A program made the translations under genes and the position numbers. This document shows, in pieces, positions 51,360-59,835 of a stretch of 64,000 nt of DNA. Below the pieces are notes generated by a model. That model was not told the origin of the DNA and did no database searches. It saw only the letters and a program-made list of their open reading frames with translations. Position 1 is the stretch's first letter, and the number at the start of each line of letters is the position of its first letter. Source of the DNA: an uncultured Verrucomicrobiota bacterium (GTDB lineage Bacteria; Verrucomicrobiota; Kiritimatiellia; CAIQIC01; Lenti-01). The stretch lies in NCBI GenBank assembly GCA_937860055.1, contig CALMBO010000029.1:310001-374000 (forward strand), given 5' to 3'.

Positions 51360-52988
51360 CTACCGCGCCTCCTGCGCCTTCGCTTCGTAGATCCCCATCC
51401 GCCAGCGGATCTTGTCGCGCCGTTCGGCGTCGCCCGCGCGGTCCGCCAGCGCCCACGCCTCCCGGGCCGTTTCCGCCGCCCCCGCGAAATCGCCGCAGGC
51501 CGCCTGCGCCCGCTCCAGCGTGTTCAGCAGCGAGGCGTCGGGTGCGCCCGCGGCCTCGATGGCGCGGCGGGCCAGCGAAAGCGCCTCCTGCGCCTCCTCC
51601 GGCGTCGCCGCCGGATCCGACGCCAGCGCCCACGCCAGGTTGTTCATCGCGGGCGCGTAGCCCGGCACGATCCGCAGGGTCTCGCGGTAGTGGACGGCCG
51701 CCTCCCGCCCCCGGCCTTGCTGCTGGTACCCGTTGGCCAGGTTGAAGTGGATGTTCGCGTTGTCCCGCGTGACGGCCAGCGCATGCCGGAACAGCGTCTC
51801 GCTGTCGCGCCACGTCGCCGTCTGCCGCTGCGAAAGCAGGGCCAGCCCCGTGACAAGCCCAAAGGCCAGCAGAACCCCGGCCCTCCGCCAGCGGCCTCCC
51901 GCCGCCGTCTCCGCCCGTTCCGCCGCGCCCCACGCCAGCACCACCGCCAGTCCGATGTGGGGCAGGTAGCTGTAGCGGTCGGCCCAGGCTTGCCCGCCCG
52001 TCTGCACCAGCCCGATCATCGGCACCAGCGACCCCAGGAACCACAGCCACCCCGCCAGCGCCCAGGGCCGGCGGCGGGCCGACCGGAACGCCAGCGCCGT
52101 CAATCCCAGCAGGGCGGCGAGCGAGCCCCCCACCACCCACGGAGACACGCCGCCGACCGGATACGGATAGAAGGCCGCCAGGCCGGACGGCCAGACCAGC
52201 GCGCGAAGATACTGCCCATAGGCCGCCACCGCGTTCGCCAGCCGCAGGCCCGCCGGATAGCCCTCCAGGGGCCGCAAGGCGCCGCCCGCCTGCTGCGCGA
52301 AATACGTGATGCCGCAGAACACCGCCGCCAGCAGGAACAGCGGGATCTTCTCCGCCGCCAGCGCGCGGGCGGAGGCCGCCGGCCACCGGCGCAGCGGCCA
52401 GGCATCCAGCAGCAGCAGCAGGAACGGCAGCGTCACCCACATGGGTTTCGACAAAAGCGCCAGCACGAAGAATCCGGCCGTCCACGCCATCCGCCCCCGC
52501 AGCGGTTTCCATCCGTAGGCGCCCATCGCCAGCAGGGCGAAGAAGGTGGAGAGCAGATCCTTGCGCTCGGTGATCCACACCACCGACTCCGTGCGCAGCG
52601 GATGCACCGCCCACAGCGCCGCGGCCAGCAGCGAGGGGAAGAACCGCCCGGTCGCCCCGCGCAAGGCGGCAAACAGGAGAATGGCGTTCAGCGCATGCAG
52701 CAGCAGGCTCGTCAGGTGGTGCCCGGCCGGGTCCAGCCCGTGCACCTCCGCGTCGGCCATGTGCGAGAGCCACGTCAACGGATGCCAGTAGAACATGTGC
52801 CGCGTCGTGAACGCCCAGCGGATCCCCGCCTTCGTCAGCCCCGCCGACACCACCGGGTTTTCATACACGTATCCGTGGTCGTCGAAGCGCACGAACCCGC
52901 AGTCCAGCGCCCCGCCGAACGCCAGGAAGACCAGCGCCGCCAGCAGCAGGCCGGCCGCGATGTTCCGGATGAAAACGGGGGATGCCAT
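51360..52988 (-). CDS. TMTC-like membrane/TPR protein, paralog H
   Basis: A 542-residue paralog, the shortest, with FDDHGYVYENPVV in the first external loop, YWHPLTWLSHMADAEVHG, and HPLRTESVVWITERKDLLS. Only about two to three TPRs follow residue 390. It is the first gene of the H-G-F operon; the ATG at 52988 has no clear ribosome site. The 175-base stretch between it and lepB upstream holds the triple palindrome. G and H share a higher similarity in the membrane part than either does with A-E. Confidence 0.84.
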   Translation of the reverse strand: MASPVFIRNIAAGLLLAALVFLAFGGALDCGFVRFDDHGYVYENPVVSAGLTKAGIRWAFTTRHMFYWHPLTWLSHMADAEVHGLDPAGHHLTSLLLHALNAILLFAALRGATGRFFPSLLAAALWAVHPLRTESVVWITERKDLLSTFFALLAMGAYGWKPLRGRMAWTAGFFVLALLSKPMWVTLPFLLLLLDAWPLRRWPAASARALAAEKIPLFLLAAVFCGITYFAQQAGGALRPLEGYPAGLRLANAVAAYGQYLRALVWPSGLAAFYPYPVGGVSPWVVGGSLAALLGLTALAFRSARRRPWALAGWLWFLGSLVPMIGLVQTGGQAWADRYSYLPHIGLAVVLAWGAAERAETAAGGRWRRAGVLLAFGLVTGLALLSQRQTATWRDSETLFRHALAVTRDNANIHFNLANGYQQQGRGREAAVHYRETLRIVPGYAPAMNNLAWALASDPAATPEEAQEALSLARRAIEAAGAPDASLLNTLERAQAACGDFAGAAETAREAWALADRAGDAERRDKIRWRMGIYEAKAQEAR

Positions 52989-53045
52989 GCCCGGAAGAAT
53001 CCGCGCAAACCGCCCTCCCCGCAAGCGCAAAACAGTCCCTCCGGA

Positions 53046-53130
53046 TTTTTCCACGCAATGGAAAACCTTTCCGCCGGTTTTCCACACAATGGAAAAACGT
53101 TGCCCGGTTTTTCCACGGTGTGGAAAAACC
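53046..53130. repeat. Three TTTTCCA-N5-TGGAAAA palindromes at 31-bp spacing
   Basis: Copies at 53046-53065, 53078-53097 and 53106-53130 have centres at 53056, 53087 and 53118, so both intervals are exactly 31 bp, close to three helical turns. The third is a perfect 11-bp inverted repeat around GGT. They lie between the lepB stop and paralog H start. The A/T ends of each stem and the lack of a T run after it make simple terminators unlikely; operator sites for a dimeric regulator are one option. Confidence 0.8.
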
Positions 53131-53163
53131 GCGTGCGGCGCCTTCCCTCCCCCGGAGGGCGGC

Positions 53164-54282
53164 TCAACGCGAGAGGCCCCAGTGGGCGCCGAAGGGCCAG
53201 TAGACGAAGAACGACGGCCCGACGAGGGCCTGCTGCGTGACGGGGCCGAAGTAGCGGCCGTCGAGGCTGGAATAGGTGTTGTCGCCGAACGGCAGGAACT
53301 GCTTCGCGCCCAGCCGGATCTCCGCGTCCTCGCTGTCCAGTCGCGAGCCGGACCGCGGCACGTAGCCGTGGTAGGCGGGATTCTCCACCAGCCGCCGGAA
53401 CGGGAACGGCTCCTCGAGGGGCCGGCCGTCCACCACCAGGTGGCGGTCCCGGATCGAAATGGTTTCGCCGGGAAGACCGACGAGGCGCTTGATGTAGAAG
53501 GTGTCGGACCGGATGCCGAGCCGCTCCTTTTCGGGGATGTAGTTGGTGTCGAACACGATGATCTCGCCGCGCCGGGGGCGGACGAAGTTGTAGGCCACCT
53601 TGTTGACGAAGATGTGGTCGCCCTGCCGCACGCGGCCGGAGGCGATGAGCTGCCCCGCCTCCACCCGGTCGCCGGCCTGGACATGCATCTTCATGCTGCG
53701 CGCGGAATCGAGGAAGGGGCTGTCGGGCCGCATCGCGATCGTGACCGGATAGATCTCCGCGCCGATGCGGTAGGCGAACTGGTCGTTCTGCACGCCCGCG
53801 AATTCCAGGCGCCCGGAGTTCCGCGCCCGCACCTCGACGTAGCGCTCGCCGAACAGCGCGAGGCCGAAGAGGTTCATCGGCGGGCGGTCGAACCACTGCC
53901 GCCCCTCCTGCGGGCGCGCGGTCACGCCGTTGAGCGTGGGCTGCATGGAGCCGGTCGGGATCTTGAAGGGCTGGATGAAATAGGTGCGGCAGGCCATCGC
54001 CAGCGAGATGGCGACCACCAGCACCTCGACGTTCTCCCGCCACTTGGGGAACGGACGGGGCGGCATCAGCGCTTCGGCGGCTTCGGCGGCCGCGTCGCAC
54101 GCGGCCTCCATCCGGTCCCAGTCGCGCGCGGACCAGGCCGCGCGCAGGGCGTCCTCCGCCGCGCGCGCGGCGGCGAGGTCCCCGGCGGGGGCGATGTCCC
54201 CGCGCATGTGCAGGGCGTGGCGGACGAGGTGCCCGGCCAGGTGGACCGTCTTCTTCAGCCGCCGCTTCGCGAAAAAGTTCAC
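53164..54282 (-). CDS. lepB: Signal peptidase I
   Basis: A 372-residue membrane protease that removes signal peptides. A membrane segment lies at about 84-100, followed by the catalytic Ser112 in IPTGSMQPTL and the general base Lys265 in FYIKRLVGLPGE, then GDNTYSSLDGRYFG at 333-346. Residues 1-80 form a charged helical N-terminal extension. About 100 residues are inserted between the serine and the box that carries the lysine. The start is GTG at 54282; no ATG fits the frame nearby. The gene begins 13 bases after lepA. Confidence 0.9.
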   Translation of the reverse strand: MNFFAKRRLKKTVHLAGHLVRHALHMRGDIAPAGDLAAARAAEDALRAAWSARDWDRMEAACDAAAEAAEALMPPRPFPKWRENVEVLVVAISLAMACRTYFIQPFKIPTGSMQPTLNGVTARPQEGRQWFDRPPMNLFGLALFGERYVEVRARNSGRLEFAGVQNDQFAYRIGAEIYPVTIAMRPDSPFLDSARSMKMHVQAGDRVEAGQLIASGRVRQGDHIFVNKVAYNFVRPRRGEIIVFDTNYIPEKERLGIRSDTFYIKRLVGLPGETISIRDRHLVVDGRPLEEPFPFRRLVENPAYHGYVPRSGSRLDSEDAEIRLGAKQFLPFGDNTYSSLDGRYFGPVTQQALVGPSFFVYWPFGAHWGLSR

Positions 54283-54295
54283 GCCCGCATCCCCG

Positions 54296-56173
54296 TCATT
54301 GCTTGGTCTTCAGGACGGCGATGAACGCCTCCTGCGGAATGCCGACCTTGCCGAACTGCTTCATGCGCTTCTTGCCTTCCTTCTGCTTCTCCAGCAGCTT
54401 GCGCTTGCGGGTGATGTCGCCGCCGTAGCACTTGGCCGTCACGTCCTTGCGGTACGGGCGGACCGTCGTGCGCGCGATGATCTTCGCGCCGATCGCCGCC
54501 TGGACCGCGATCGCGAACTGCGCCGGCGGAATCAGGTCCACCAGCACCTCGCAGATCTGCCGGCCGCGCGCCTCCGCCTTGTCGCGGTGCACGATGCAGG
54601 AAAACGCCTCGACCACGTCGCCGTGCACGAGGATGTCCAGCTTCACGAGATCGTCCTCGCGGTAGCCCGCCTCCTCGTAGTCCATCGAGGCGTAGCCGCG
54701 CGACAGGCTCTTGAGCCGGTCGTGGAAGTCGATCAGGATCTCGTTGAGCGGCATGACGCACGTGAGCATCACGCGCTTGGCGTCGAGGGTTTCCGTGCGC
54801 TCGATGACGCCGCGCTTGTCCATCACCAGCTTCATCATGTCGCCGATTTGCTCGCCCAGGCAGATCAGGAACATCTTCACGATGGGCTCCTCGATCGCCT
54901 CGAACTCCGTCGGATCCGGCAGGAAGACGGGGTTGTCCACCTCCTTGACGGTGCCGTCGTGCATGCGCACGCGGTAGACGACGCCCGGATAGGTGGCGAT
55001 GATGTCGCAGTCGTACTCGCGGCGCAGGCGCTCCTGCACGATCTCCATGTGCAGCAGCCCCAGGAACCCGCAGCGGAAGCCGAACCCCAGCGCCACGCTC
55101 GACTCGGTCTGGTACTGGAACGAGCTGTCGTTCAGCGCCAGCTTCTCCAGCGAGTATTTCAGCTTCTCGTAGTCGTCCGCGTCGATGGGATACAGCCCGG
55201 TGAAGACCATCGGATGCATGGCCTTGAAGCCCGGCAGCGGATGCTCCGTCGGGTTCCGCGCGCCGGTCACCGTGTCGCCGATCTGGATTTCCGCCGTGGC
55301 CTTGATGTTGGCGAGGAAATAGCCCACCTGCCCGGCCTGCAGGGCGTCCGTCGGCTGCGGCTTGGGGTTGAACAGGCCGACTTCCTGCACCTCGTAGTCC
55401 TTGGCGGACCCCATCAGGCGGATGCGGTCGCCGCGCCGGATCGCGCCGTCGAACATCCGCACGTAGATCATGCCGCCGCGGAACGTGTCGTATTCCGAAT
55501 CGAACACCAGCGCGCGCAGCTCGCCGGGGCGTTTGGATTCCGGCGGCGGGATGCGCTCGACCAGCGCCTCCAGCACCTCCGCCACGCCGGCGCCCGTCTT
55601 GGCGCTGACGTGGAAGCACTCTTCGCGCGAAATCGCGAAGATGTCCTCGATCTGCCGCGCCACCGTCTCCGGATCGGCCGCCGGCATGTCGGTCTTGTTC
55701 AGGACGGGGATGATCTTGACGTGGTTCGCCGCCGCCAGGAAGGCGTGCGCCACCGTCTGCGCCTCCACGCCCTGCGTGGCGTCCACCACCAGCAGGGCGC
55801 CTTCGCACGCGGCCAGGCTGCGGCTCACCTCGTAGGAGAAGTCCACGTGCCCCGGCGTGTCGATGAAGTTGAACTCGTAGGCCTTCCCGTCCCGCGCCTT
55901 GTATTTCATCGTGACGGGATGGGCCTTGATCGTGATGCCGCGCTCGCGTTCGAGATCCATGTCGTCCAGCAGCTGGTCGCGCTGGTCGCGCTTCGCCACC
56001 GCGCCCGTCAGCTCCAGCAGCCGGTCGGAGAGCGTCGTCTTGCCGTGGTCGATGTGCGCGATGATGCTGAAATTGCGGATGAGCGACAGGTCGTGCGCCG
56101 GGCCGGCCTTCGCCTCCGGCGCGGACGGCCGGGGTTCCCCGTCCTCGTTCTCTCTGTAAAACTTCGTTGCCAT
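54296..56173 (-). CDS. lepA: Elongation factor 4 (back-translocating GTPase)
   Basis: A 625-residue ribosomal GTPase. G1 is AHIDHGKTT, G3 is DTPGHVD and G4 is NKTD. The family-specific C-terminal domain ends in RKRKLLEKQKEGKKRMKQFG, the typical LepA signature, close to the end. The N-terminal 30 residues before the G domain are longer than in E. coli. A GAAGGAAC stretch lies just before the ATG. The gene is 44 bases after rpe and 13 before lepB; a lepA-lepB pair is common in bacteria. Confidence 0.96.
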   Translation of the reverse strand: MATKFYRENEDGEPRPSAPEAKAGPAHDLSLIRNFSIIAHIDHGKTTLSDRLLELTGAVAKRDQRDQLLDDMDLERERGITIKAHPVTMKYKARDGKAYEFNFIDTPGHVDFSYEVSRSLAACEGALLVVDATQGVEAQTVAHAFLAAANHVKIIPVLNKTDMPAADPETVARQIEDIFAISREECFHVSAKTGAGVAEVLEALVERIPPPESKRPGELRALVFDSEYDTFRGGMIYVRMFDGAIRRGDRIRLMGSAKDYEVQEVGLFNPKPQPTDALQAGQVGYFLANIKATAEIQIGDTVTGARNPTEHPLPGFKAMHPMVFTGLYPIDADDYEKLKYSLEKLALNDSSFQYQTESSVALGFGFRCGFLGLLHMEIVQERLRREYDCDIIATYPGVVYRVRMHDGTVKEVDNPVFLPDPTEFEAIEEPIVKMFLICLGEQIGDMMKLVMDKRGVIERTETLDAKRVMLTCVMPLNEILIDFHDRLKSLSRGYASMDYEEAGYREDDLVKLDILVHGDVVEAFSCIVHRDKAEARGRQICEVLVDLIPPAQFAIAVQAAIGAKIIARTTVRPYRKDVTAKCYGGDITRKRKLLEKQKEGKKRMKQFGKVGIPQEAFIAVLKTKQ

Positions 56174-56217
56174 GGTTCCTTCGTGAAAGGGAATGCCGCC
56201 GGAGCGGCGGAGCGCCT

Positions 56218-56895
56218 TCAGCCTCCGGCCTTCCGGACCGACTCGATCTTCCAGCGCATGTCGGCGATGGCGTCGCGCATGTCGGCGGCCTTGAACAGGA
56301 ACGATCCGGCCAGCAGCACGTTCGCGCCCGCCGCCGCGCACCGCGCGCCGGTCTCCGCGTTGATCCCCCCGTCCACCGAAATGTCCGCCGCCGGCCACAT
56401 CCGGGCCGCCTCTTCGATCTTCGGCACGCCGCTTTCCAGGAAGGATTGGCCGCCGAATCCGGGATGCACCGTCATGATCAGCGCCTCGTCCGCCAGGCCC
56501 TTGTATTCCGCCAGCGCCGCCACGGGCGTCTCCGGGCAGATCGTCAGCCCCGCCCGCTTGCCCGAGGCCCGGATCGCCGCCAGCGCCGCCTTCACGTCGC
56601 ACGGGGCTTCCGCGTGGATCAGCACCGTGTCCGCGCCCGCCTCGATGAACTTCGGCGCGTAGAGGTCGGGCCGCATCACCATCAGGTGCACGTGCAGGTA
56701 GGCCTGCGGCACCGCTTCCCTCACCGCGCGCAGGATGTCCGGCCCCATCGTCAGGTTCGGCACGAAATGCCCGTCCATGATGTCCACATGCAGGCCGTCC
56801 GCCCCCGCGTCCATCGCGCGGCGGCAGTCCTCGGCCAGATGCCCCATCCGGGCGGACAGGATCGAAGGCAGGATCTGGAGGGTCTTGGATTTCAT
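56218..56895 (-). CDS. rpe: Ribulose-phosphate 3-epimerase
   Basis: A 225-residue TIM-barrel enzyme that interconverts ribulose 5-phosphate and xylulose 5-phosphate in the pentose phosphate pathway. Metal and catalytic elements are HVDIMDGHFVPNLTMGP, VHLMV, VHPGFGGQSF and SVDGGIN. The ATG at 56895 is chosen over an upstream TTG. No Shine-Dalgarno site precedes it, but a strong -10 box lies 9 bases upstream. It heads the rpe-lepA-lepB unit. Confidence 0.95.
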   Translation of the reverse strand: MKSKTLQILPSILSARMGHLAEDCRRAMDAGADGLHVDIMDGHFVPNLTMGPDILRAVREAVPQAYLHVHLMVMRPDLYAPKFIEAGADTVLIHAEAPCDVKAALAAIRASGKRAGLTICPETPVAALAEYKGLADEALIMTVHPGFGGQSFLESGVPKIEEAARMWPAADISVDGGINAETGARCAAAGANVLLAGSFLFKAADMRDAIADMRWKIESVRKAGG

Positions 56896-56904
56896 TGAAG
56901 GGGA

Positions 56905-56930
56905 AGTATAGAAGTTCAGGGAGAAAATCA
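56905..56930 (-). promoter_or_regulatory. Leaderless-type promoter of rpe
   Basis: TATACT (56905-56910) on the minus strand ends 9 bases before the ATG. A TTGATT hexamer lies 15 bases upstream, a slightly short spacer. Confidence 0.5.
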
Positions 56931-57019
56931 ACAGCCATATCTCTCACGGAGGTTCACAGAGAACACCTTCTCCTGTATTCCTGTGTTTCCGGTTTTCCTG
57001 CTGCGATCCCCCCGGGCTG

Positions 57020-57045
57020 TAATCCTGTCAATCCTGCAATCCTGC
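57020..57045. repeat. Short ATCCTG tandem repeat
   Basis: Three ATCCTG units with 2-3 base spacers between rpe and the rhomboid gene. The remaining 56931-57019 stretch contains no gene that I can support. Confidence 0.6.
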
Positions 57046-57936
57046 CTAAACCCTTTGTTTCAAGGCCGCAAGCCATCCAAGTGCAGCACCAACCAGCAGG
57101 CCCGAAAAATGCGCGGCGTTCGCCGTCGGCCCCAACAGGCCGAAGATCCCCATCGCAAGGAAAATCAGCAGGAGCCCCGAGGTCAGGGGCGAAATCGACA
57201 GGCCAAAGTGGAAATCCCGCTTGCCGCGGATCCACAGGTAGCCGAACACGCCGTAGACCACCCCGCTCAGGCCGCCGAAACCAGCGCCGCCCGCCACATA
57301 CTGCGCCAGGTTCGAAACCAGCGCCACCAGCGCCACCAGCGCCGCGAAACGCCAGGTGCCGATCTTGCCCTCCAGCGCCGTCCCCAGGTCCTGCATCCAC
57401 AGCAGGTTGAACAGCAGGTGCCACATCGAGAAATGGAGGAAGACGGGCGTGAACAGCCGCCACACCTGGCCGTTGGAGACCTCCACCAGCGAACTCCAGA
57501 ACCGCGCCGGATCGATCAGCTGCAGGTTGGAGATCCGGAACCAGCCCGTCCAGTCCATGTCCTGCCCCAGCCGGGTCGCCAGCGATACCGCCACGCTCAG
57601 GACCAGCAGCACCGTCGTCAGCCCGCCATATCCCATGTGCCAGGGAAAGGCGCCGGGACGCGCCAGGATCTTCTCCTCTTCCCGGGCTTCCTTCTTCTCG
57701 CCGCGGCGGCGCTCCGCCGCCGCCTCCACGGCCTGGTGGAACTCCTCCGCGTCGGGCATGCTGCGGAAACGCGACAGGAGCGCCCTGCCTTCGTCCACCC
57801 GGTCTTCATCGACGACCCAGAGGATCCAGGCCCCGCCCTTGGCGGGCTCCACCTGGGCCTCGATGTCGCGGATGAACAGGTAGTCCGCGAACATCCGCGC
57901 CTGCTCTTCGTTCTCCAACTGTCCGATCGGTCTCAT
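57046..57936 (-). CDS. Rhomboid intramembrane serine protease (GlpG type)
   Basis: A 296-residue membrane protease. Residues 1-60 resemble the cytoplasmic GlpG N-domain (EQARMFADYL, then AWILWVVDED). A charged linker (70-95) follows. Six membrane segments carry the HxxxHxxxN-type motif HFSMWHLLFN (168-177), catalytic Ser224 in GGLSGVVYG and His276 in NAAHFSGLLVG. It cleaves membrane proteins within or near the bilayer; the substrate is unknown. It has its own promoter and lies upstream of rpe on the same strand. Confidence 0.92.
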   Translation of the reverse strand: MRPIGQLENEEQARMFADYLFIRDIEAQVEPAKGGAWILWVVDEDRVDEGRALLSRFRSMPDAEEFHQAVEAAAERRRGEKKEAREEEKILARPGAFPWHMGYGGLTTVLLVLSVAVSLATRLGQDMDWTGWFRISNLQLIDPARFWSSLVEVSNGQVWRLFTPVFLHFSMWHLLFNLLWMQDLGTALEGKIGTWRFAALVALVALVSNLAQYVAGGAGFGGLSGVVYGVFGYLWIRGKRDFHFGLSISPLTSGLLLIFLAMGIFGLLGPTANAAHFSGLLVGAALGWLAALKQRV

Positions 57937-57948
57937 GAAATCCGCGGG

Positions 57949-57977
57949 ACTCTACCCCGCCGGCGCCCTCTTCGCAA
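57949..57977 (-). promoter_or_regulatory. Promoter of the rhomboid gene
   Basis: TTGCGA (57972-57977), a 17-base spacer and TAGAGT (57949-57954) on the minus strand; the -10 box ends 12 bases before the ATG, so the leader would be about 5 bases. Confidence 0.5.
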
Positions 57978-58011
57978 TGATTTTGCCATGCCGGCGGAAG
58001 ACGGCCCGCCG

Positions 58012-59835
58012 CTATCCGCCGAGATACCGGTAGACGACCGCATGGCGGTTCGAATGGACGGCCTCGAAGCGCTCCAGGGCCGGCGTGGCGGCGCCCCAGT
58101 TGCACAGGTCGCGGATATGGCGCAGGGACTGGCCGTCGTAGGTGTTGATGACGAAATAGACCGAGGGCGGCCCCGCCAGGATGTCCGCCGGCGGATTCTC
58201 GTCGTAGGCGAACCACAGGCGGCAGTCCATTCCGGCGCGCAGGTGGTAGTAGTAGACCGGCCCCGCCGCCGGCATGGCGCACACGATGTGGTCCCCCGGC
58301 CGGGCATGGTCCTTCAGATAGCCCATGGCTTCGCGGATGCCCGGAGCCAGCTGGCCGGCGGCCGCCGTGAACCCCTCCCGGTTGTGCACCAGCAGATTGG
58401 CCGACAGGGCCAGCGCGACGAGGACGGCGGCGAGGTTGGCGGCGGCAGCGGGACTCCCCTTTCCGAGCCGGCGCGAAACGAAATCGACCAAGGCGGCCAG
58501 ACCGGCTCCGATCGCCATCCAATAGACCAGGCACAGGTAGAGGATCGCCCTCGAATAGGGAATGATGCGAAGCACCAGCAGGACGCCGATCGCTCCCAGC
58601 AGGTTGGCCACCAGCAGCGAAAACGCCTTTTTCCTCCACACCGCCGCCACCCCGGCCACGAACAGGATCGACAGCAGGACCACGGCGGGGGCCGGGATGT
58701 CCAGGTTCCAGACGCGGAAGGCTCCGCGCAGGAAGCCCGCCATCCGCGCCGGGATCTCCCCCCACGGCACCACCCCCGAAACTTCCCCGGCATCCACGCT
58801 GTACCACTGGTCGGAGGCGACAAACGCCGGCAGGTAGGCCAGGCCCCCGAGCCATACCGTGGCCGCTCCGCAACCGGCCAGGCGGAAAACGCTCTTCCCG
58901 CGGCTCTTCCAGTCCCGTCCCCGGTCCGACAGATGCGCCAGCAGCAGCCACAGGTAGGTCCCGACGAGGGAGTAGATCATGGTGGGCAGGGCCATCAATC
59001 CGGCCACGCCGGAAAGGACCAGCAGCGCGGACCAGCGGAGCCGGAACGGTTCCCCGGCCAGCGCCATGGCGGAAATCCAGAGGAGGAGGACCATGCAGGC
59101 GTGGATCGTATAGGCCCGGCCGTTGACGCTGTAGTGGACGAGGATCGGATTCGCCGCCACGAAACAGGCGGCCAGGAGGCCGGCGGACCTTCCAAACCAT
59201 TTCCGCCCCGCCCCAAAAACCAGGACGGGCATCAGGATGCCCCCGATGAACGCCGGCAGCCGGATGGACCACTCGGCATTGCCGAACAGCCGCACGACCG
59301 GATAATCCAGGATCGTGTACAGGAGATGCTGCGGCGCGCGGAAATCGGAAATGGCCAGGAGAAACGGCCTCGCGGTCCAGGCATAATAGCCGCGGACCTC
59401 GTCCGAACTCGCCGGCTGGAAGAGATACAGCAGGCGCAGGACCACCGCCGCGGCAAGGATACAGAACACCATCCGGTCCGCGATCAAGGCCTGGCGAAGG
59501 AACCGCCCCGCCGAAACCCGATTCGCCCCGACCGGCCGCGGGGAAATCCATTCGCCCCTTCTCCGGGAAAGCCATCTCCATCCGATGGCCAGGGCCAGGG
59601 CGCTCAGCGCCAGATAGAAACCGGCCAGCCTCGCGCGGACGACGACCCCCTCGTAGTAGTCCAGCGTGAAGAAATCGGCCGCGGCCCGGTTCGAAGAGGC
59701 TTCGAGGACGCGGTGGATGGCGTCGTAGGAGCAGAGCGGGCGGACCAGGAAGCCGGCGGCCGCCGCGGCCGCGAACCATGCGCAACCCAGGAAGAAGAGG
59801 AAATGGATGAGCCGGATTCCCGCCTTTGGACTCAT
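58012..59835 (-). CDS. GT-C membrane glycosyltransferase (PMT_2/ArnT type)
   Basis: A 607-residue protein with about twelve membrane segments. SSDEVRGYYAW in the large first external loop supplies the DE pair of the family. ANPILVHYSVNGRAYTI matches the region where a R-Y pair follows a membrane segment. A C-terminal soluble domain of about 120 residues follows the last segment. The ATG overlaps the stop of the GT4 gene (ATGA). It is the last gene of the five-gene polysaccharide operon visible at the right end. Confidence 0.8.
   Translation of the reverse strand: MSPKAGIRLIHFLFFLGCAWFAAAAAAGFLVRPLCSYDAIHRVLEASSNRAAADFFTLDYYEGVVVRARLAGFYLALSALALAIGWRWLSRRRGEWISPRPVGANRVSAGRFLRQALIADRMVFCILAAAVVLRLLYLFQPASSDEVRGYYAWTARPFLLAISDFRAPQHLLYTILDYPVVRLFGNAEWSIRLPAFIGGILMPVLVFGAGRKWFGRSAGLLAACFVAANPILVHYSVNGRAYTIHACMVLLLWISAMALAGEPFRLRWSALLVLSGVAGLMALPTMIYSLVGTYLWLLLAHLSDRGRDWKSRGKSVFRLAGCGAATVWLGGLAYLPAFVASDQWYSVDAGEVSGVVPWGEIPARMAGFLRGAFRVWNLDIPAPAVVLLSILFVAGVAAVWRKKAFSLLVANLLGAIGVLLVLRIIPYSRAILYLCLVYWMAIGAGLAALVDFVSRRLGKGSPAAAANLAAVLVALALSANLLVHNREGFTAAAGQLAPGIREAMGYLKDHARPGDHIVCAMPAAGPVYYYHLRAGMDCRLWFAYDENPPADILAGPPSVYFVINTYDGQSLRHIRDLCNWGAATPALERFEAVHSNRHAVVYRYLGG

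Noticed and set aside
53046..53130. Triple repeat as a CRISPR array
   Set aside because: Units are palindromes of about 20 bases with 8-12 base gaps, too short for spacers, and there are no cas genes.
53046..53130. Triple palindrome as three intrinsic terminators
   Set aside because: Each stem ends in A/T pairs and is not followed by a T run on either strand.
49257..53240. 1327-codon plus-strand open frame opposite paralogs F, G and H
   Set aside because: It spans three genes and the palindrome region; no domain in the translation.
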